Assembly (NCBI GenBank): GCA_013365365.1
Contig: JABVXU010000141.1
Coordinates: forward strand, 59,424 to 123,423
Source: Cruorifilaria tuberocauda
Lineage: Eukaryota > Nematoda > Chromadorea > Rhabditida > Onchocercidae
Length of the DNA stretch: 64,000 bases
Reading direction: 5' to 3'
The notes beneath the pieces were generated by a model. It saw nothing but the letters and a program-made list of their open reading frames with translations, had not been told where the DNA came from and ran no database searches. This document shows positions 59,301 through 64,000 of the stretch, one piece after another (position 1 is the stretch's first letter; each line of letters starts with the position of its first letter). The position numbers and the translations under genes are program-made.

Positions 59301-60553
59301 TTCAAGCATGTGAGCAGTTAATTTCAATCATCTTATATCAATTAAATTATCAAAAGTGTATAAAAATAAATTGAAAGAAATATGATGTAAATTGGATTTG
59401 AAAATATTAAAAGATGACTAGGAATGGATAGACTTCACCTTAAAAATTTGCATTGATTTGATTATTTGTTATCACTAAAATTCAAAAATAATAGTCTGTC
59501 CAATAGATCAGTTGAACTTTCTTCTAAAAGATAAAAAAAGCAAAAGAAGTATTACTTCAAAATAATGTCACTAAAGGTGTTAAATGTTACTAAAGTTTTT
59601 CGAAGTATTTTCTAAAATATTCACTTATCTTCTTGAATTTGTTGAGCACTTAGCCGATTATTCAAAAAGATTACTGATCCATTGGTGTCTGAATTCAAAA
59701 TGTTGTTTTAGCGTCAGTAACACTTCATTTTTGTACTTGAAAATAAATTGTATGATAGAGTGAAATCCAATAATGGCTTAATAAAAATGATGGATGAAAC
59801 TGTCACGGTCATCGAATATTAAAGTAATTTTCATTTTGGAAATATGAAAGGTGTACAAATACAGGTGAAATAGTTGAGTCATTATTTCGTAATGATTCAT
59901 TTTTCTTCAATTTTAAATTGCCATTAGTTTTTATATAATTCCATTTCGAAAACAAAAAAAATAAAAATGAAAAATGAACACTTTATCAAGATTGGATGCA
60001 CCATAACGACGATATATTCATTTCTCAGACATTATTTACAAAATTTCATCTGAATTCAAAATTTGTCACTTGATATGATAGCATATCGATGATAAAATTT
60101 TTAATAGGAAATGTTTGCTAATAATAACTAAAAGAGTTTTCGAAATTTAAATTTGATGTTGGATAAAATAATGAAAAACCAATTGTTAGATTATTTGATG
60201 AAATAACTTTTGAGAAAATAGAAAAACATATAGCAGATTTCTTGCAAATTGTCATTCCAAGCAAGATAATGTCACTCGTGATGCTCATAACTTTATCATT
60301 ACCTCTCAATAAATGCTCATCATTATTTCCTTTGTTAATTAAGTCTCTTTCATAATCTATGTCATATGAGAAACATGCTATAGTTTTATTTTTATCTAAA
60401 ATCGCATAAACTTACTCCCCAATTATATATCAGAATCTAAAAACAAAAAGCATTAATAAACTTAATATAGCTTATTGTGAAATTTTTAATAATGATCTTG
60501 CTTATTAATAGAATTCAGAGGCGAGAATAGAGAACAATCCTCAACAGCGTAAT

Positions 60554-60575
60554 GTTTCATACGTGTCTATGAAAC
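60554..60575. repeat. Small hairpin, 8-bp arms
   Basis: GTTTCATA (60554-60561) and TATGAAAC (60568-60575) are exact reverse complements around the 6-base loop CGTGTC. It lies about 35 bases from a TATATATA sequence. Confidence 0.5.
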
Positions 60576-60609
60576 GTGTTCGTTCGCAATCACATACACT
60601 AAGATAAAG

Positions 60610-60627
60610 TATATATAGAAGGCTTCT
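60610..60627. promoter_or_regulatory. Possible TATA box with adjacent GAAnnnTTC element
   Basis: TATATATA at 60610-60617 is directly followed by AGAAGGCTTCT, which resembles a heat-shock element half-site pair. The surrounding 100 bases are less AT-rich than the flanks. No gene was recognised on either side, so the direction and use are unknown. Confidence 0.25.
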
Positions 60628-61698
60628 GCTAAAAGAAATCGAGAAACCTTTGAGTTTTTTGTTTTACATTTCTTTCTAACTTTAGTCTTTTCCAACCGAC
60701 CTATTTATTTTCAACATTTCCGTAGCAAATATTTTCTCCAAATTTACTTTATTTATATTGTGCATGCATGACTGAGATATGAATTAGCATTACTTCAGAA
60801 ATGAAAACTCTAAATTGTTTATTTGATTACATTTATGATAGGCCTCAGGATTTTTAATTTTTCACTTTTATCTTTACTTGTACTTTATCACGAATATCAA
60901 ATTGACTCTATTCGCTTCATTCTAATTCATCCACGTTTAATTGCTTTTTCTGTTTCCCAGGAAGATTATGCTTATTTGATAAACAAAATCAATGCGATGA
61001 AGAATTTTTCATTCATGAGTCCACACTGTAATTTAACTTAACTTCTTATTTCCACATTTTAGATTATGTGCAATATAAAACGCCCCATCCATTTTTGTAC
61101 AATTAGTGTACTCAATTTATATAATGCTAAAAAATAAGAAGTAGTTAATGAGGTGTAACCTGATTTTTTAAACATTATTAAGAGAACTGGGAAAAAAAAG
61201 TAGAAGCGAATACGAATTGATCTTTAATTATCATAATTGTATTCACATTATAAAATTGTTTTTAAAAAAGAATGATTTTGACACTTTGTTTTTTTTTAAA
61301 CTAAAAGAATTGCATTTAAGAATATTATTGCTACGGAAAATAAAGATAAGACTAAAAAGAGAAAATAGCTGAAAAAAAATCATTATTTGCAATTATGGAA
61401 AAATTGTTTTTGCAAATCATACAAATCGTTTCACCATATCAAAACTTTTCCAGCTAATACATATGACTCAAAGATCAAAAATTGAGAGAATGACAAATAA
61501 GCAAAACAAATAATTTTTTTCACTCATTACCATAATCGAAGCATTATTTTTCACTTAGGGCATTCTTATTTTGTATTCGTTATATTTAATAATAACATTA
61601 CTTTATTTTAGAGTCATAATAATAATATAGCATTATCAAAAATGTTCGCAATGTCATATTAGCCGCAATTTCTGATGTACGATACATAAGTATTGTTG

Positions 61699-61738
61699 AG
61701 CCTAGGAGGAAAAAGTAACGATGTTTCTGTCCTAGGCT
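61699..61738. repeat. Inverted repeat, 9-bp arms
   Basis: AGCCTAGGA (61699-61707) and TCCTAGGCT (61730-61738) are exact reverse complements with a 22-base loop. The arms are unusually GC-rich for this region. Confidence 0.6.
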
Positions 61739-62468
61739 TAAAAGTAATGGGAATTGATTATTAAGAGAAATGAAAATTATTTTTATTATTTTTTTAATGA
61801 AAACAGTGACCTCTAACATATATTAATCCTTTGATTTTTTAAAAATTTAAAGGTTTTTTAAGAGAATAATTGAACATAATATCAAAAATTTCTCATATCT
61901 CTGGTAATTTCATTCAAAAATCAATATTTCATTCCTTTCTTGCAATTTAAGTCTTAAACAAATTCAAAATCTGAAATTAAATAAGCAACATGATGGAAGA
62001 AAAAAGTAGAAAAAATGCAACAAAAAAGAAGAAATTGGATAGAAATAGAAGTTAAGCTTGCAAGAATGCCTGAGCAATGAAATGAATTTAGTTTTTTCTC
62101 TTAAAAATAAAATAATTTCGTTTCATTTTTTGTTCTCATAAACATTTCCCATCAGAAAATATTATCTTAATCCACCGCATTCCTCTTTTCAATGAGGCAA
62201 GGTTTGAAATTATATTGTTTTGCAATCCACGTCAATCTTTCTTTCACGATATTATTAATTGAAGTGGAAAAAAATCAATATCAATATATTTGAGTGTAAA
62301 TCACAATAATTAATTATAGCTATAAAAACTGGTATAAATAAAGAAAGAAAATGCTTAAAATAATAATAATAAAACAAAATTATTGCAGATTTGTTCGAAT
62401 ATGTTTCACATTCTTCAATCGCATTGCTTTTCACAAAAAAGTTTATTAAGAGAAAGTTTATTTATTTG

Positions 62469-62495
62469 CTTTATCATTGAGAGAAAATGATAAAG
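62469..62495. repeat. Inverted repeat, 10-bp arms with 7-base loop
   Basis: CTTTATCATT (62469-62478) and AATGATAAAG (62486-62495) are exact reverse complements around GAGAGAA. No function can be assigned. Confidence 0.6.
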
Positions 62496-64000
62496 TCTAA
62501 CATATAAAAGTCAAATCAAGTTACTTGATTAGAAATTCGGTCACCTCATCATAAATTTCAATCTATTGATTGATAACTTGTATCAGTTACATTAACTGGT
62601 AGAAATTTTCATGGTTAATAAAGTATTTATTTTTCATATTTATTGATTTAAATTTCAATTCATATCAAAACTTATTTATTTCGATTTAATCCACGTCATT
62701 AATTTACTGATTTCCATTAATTCACATTTTTAATTTAATACTGCATACTGTGTGGAATTTAGTGATCATGGACTGATAATTTGGCTCATGTAATTCTAAC
62801 GATAACACTATTACAGCATCATTCACTATCATTACTCACTTCAGTGGAGTTGAAAATATTCATGATTCTATGATGTCGAGTAATTATTTGCTTTCAGACG
62901 GTTTACTACATTGTCATAAAGTTATCCAAGCGTAATTTCATACCCTTAGTTTGCATAAATAATGAGATATGTTAAAAGAAAAGTTTTGAAAACTCATAGA
63001 ATTAGTCTGAATCATAGCAAGCCATTACTTTCAAACTCCCTCTGGCATTGATCAAGTACAGCTAGCCGTTAGATCTCTTTCCGATTTAATTAAATTTTCT
63101 GTTTGTTTTCAATCTTCTAAAATGTTTTTTGCATTCAAATTTTTTCATTCATAAATATTAGTTCTCGCTATATTGTCAATCTTTTTCCTTATTTTTCTGA
63201 CAATATTTAATCGAGATATTTACTCAAAGATTGTTACACTTTCTTTATCTTATCATTGTAACAACTTATCACTTTTTTCATTTCGGCATTTAACTCTTAT
63301 AATTTTTCTTATTTCCCGTTGGTATTCTTCATTATACTAATATTTCTTAATATTTTATGTGATGAATTTATGCATCTAATGCATCTACATCTACAACTAA
63401 TTCTGACAGCTATTGTTTAAATTCGTATCTTCTCCATCGCTTCCTACATTCTGATATGCAATATTAGAAAAAATTTAGTGATACCAAGTTAATCACCAAC
63501 TTTTTCACATATTAATTTAACAAATATTATAATATAATTTAAGATAAAGTAATCTGTATGTATAAAATAATCATTATAATAAATTAATGGTAGTATACTA
63601 AATACTTCGATTAATGATAATATAAGCTCTTTGTCAATCAATAATTAGTTAATTTAACAATCAACAATGGATTGGATTAGAAAAGAGAACCGCAGTATTT
63701 GACGTGAAATATCCAAGATGATAAAACAATGATAATGGTTTAAAGAAGTTTCTCTTATCTGATAGAATTAGTAACAGAGCTGAGGAGTGAAGGAAACTAA
63801 AAAAGTGATGAAATTTCACTACTACATGTATAATTACATATTGAGGAAACCAGGTGGAATTTTTCCAAACAGTTCTTTAGTTCATCTTTGAAAATCAAAA
63901 ATCAGGTTAGTTACTATTTAGTTCAATAATCAAATATAAATTCAGTTCAACGCGCAATGAAATGCATCACTTCTTGGCTTCTATCCATTAACTTCCTTAA

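Larger units (their letters stand above)
50416..64000. other. 13.6 kb AT-rich region without a supported gene
   Basis: No exon series or recognisable protein was found on either strand; the open frames are short and low in complexity. Visible structure is limited to purine tracts at 51393-51457 and 53354-53375, small hairpins (60554-60575, 61699-61738, 62469-62495) and one possible promoter-like cluster near 60550-60627. Parts may be upstream regulatory DNA of the GPCR or introns of a gene to the right of the window. Confidence 0.5.

Noticed and set aside
60823..61041. A 72-codon plus-strand frame with a hydrophobic start
   Set aside because: No homology recognised and no splice or leader acceptor; the hydrophobicity is expected from T-rich DNA.

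Overview
The window reads as nuclear DNA of a nematode, most likely a filarial or related spirurid worm (clade III). The DNA is very AT-rich. Genes are split into short exons with nematode-style introns (TTTCAG acceptors, GTAAGT/GTGAGT donors), several genes have a TTTCAG-type acceptor directly upstream of the start codon as expected for spliced-leader trans-splicing, and an exact copy of the nematode SL1 leader lies at 44433-44454 (minus strand). The lineage within nematodes is inferred, not shown. All exon models were built by hand from splice consensus, reading phase and remembered family sequences.

Layout. (1) 1-5267, minus: the N-terminal exons of a giant bridge-like lipid transfer protein (BLTP1/KIAA1109, C. 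elegans LPD-3); the gene runs off the left edge. (2) 5268-6184: divergent intergenic region. (3) 6185-13164, plus: XPG/ERCC5/Rad2 structure-specific endonuclease, about 21 exons. (4) 13165-20127: 7 kb without a recognisable gene, containing a perfect 30-bp fold-back. (5) 20128-27117, plus: quiescin sulfhydryl oxidase (QSOX), about 15 exons, membrane anchored. (6) 27118-31373: non-coding or unresolved. (7) 31374-34362, plus: an ADP/ATP carrier with altered signature residues, 8 exons. (8) 34954-35494, minus: small unrecognised coiled-coil protein, convergent with the carrier. (9) 37341-39488, plus: AMP-activated protein kinase beta subunit, 5 exons. (10) 40286-42951, plus: BTB-domain protein with a MATH-like N-terminal half, 7 exons. 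(11) 42952-48102: mostly empty, with a relatively GC-richer patch and the SL1-headed sequence. (12) 48103-50415, minus: a complete 315-residue rhodopsin-type GPCR, 5 exons. (13) 50416-64000: about 13.6 kb of AT-rich DNA with purine tracts and small hairpins but no supported gene.

The genes are mostly ordinary housekeeping functions (lipid transfer, nucleotide excision repair, oxidative protein folding, mitochondrial nucleotide exchange, energy sensing) and show no obvious shared pathway or tight operon spacing. The most unusual items are the SL1 leader fused to non-donor sequence, the long perfect hairpin in the 7 kb gap, the divergent carrier, the GPCR lacking several family hallmarks, and UIM-like and degenerate PIP-box features in XPG. 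No convincing new multi-gene system was found.
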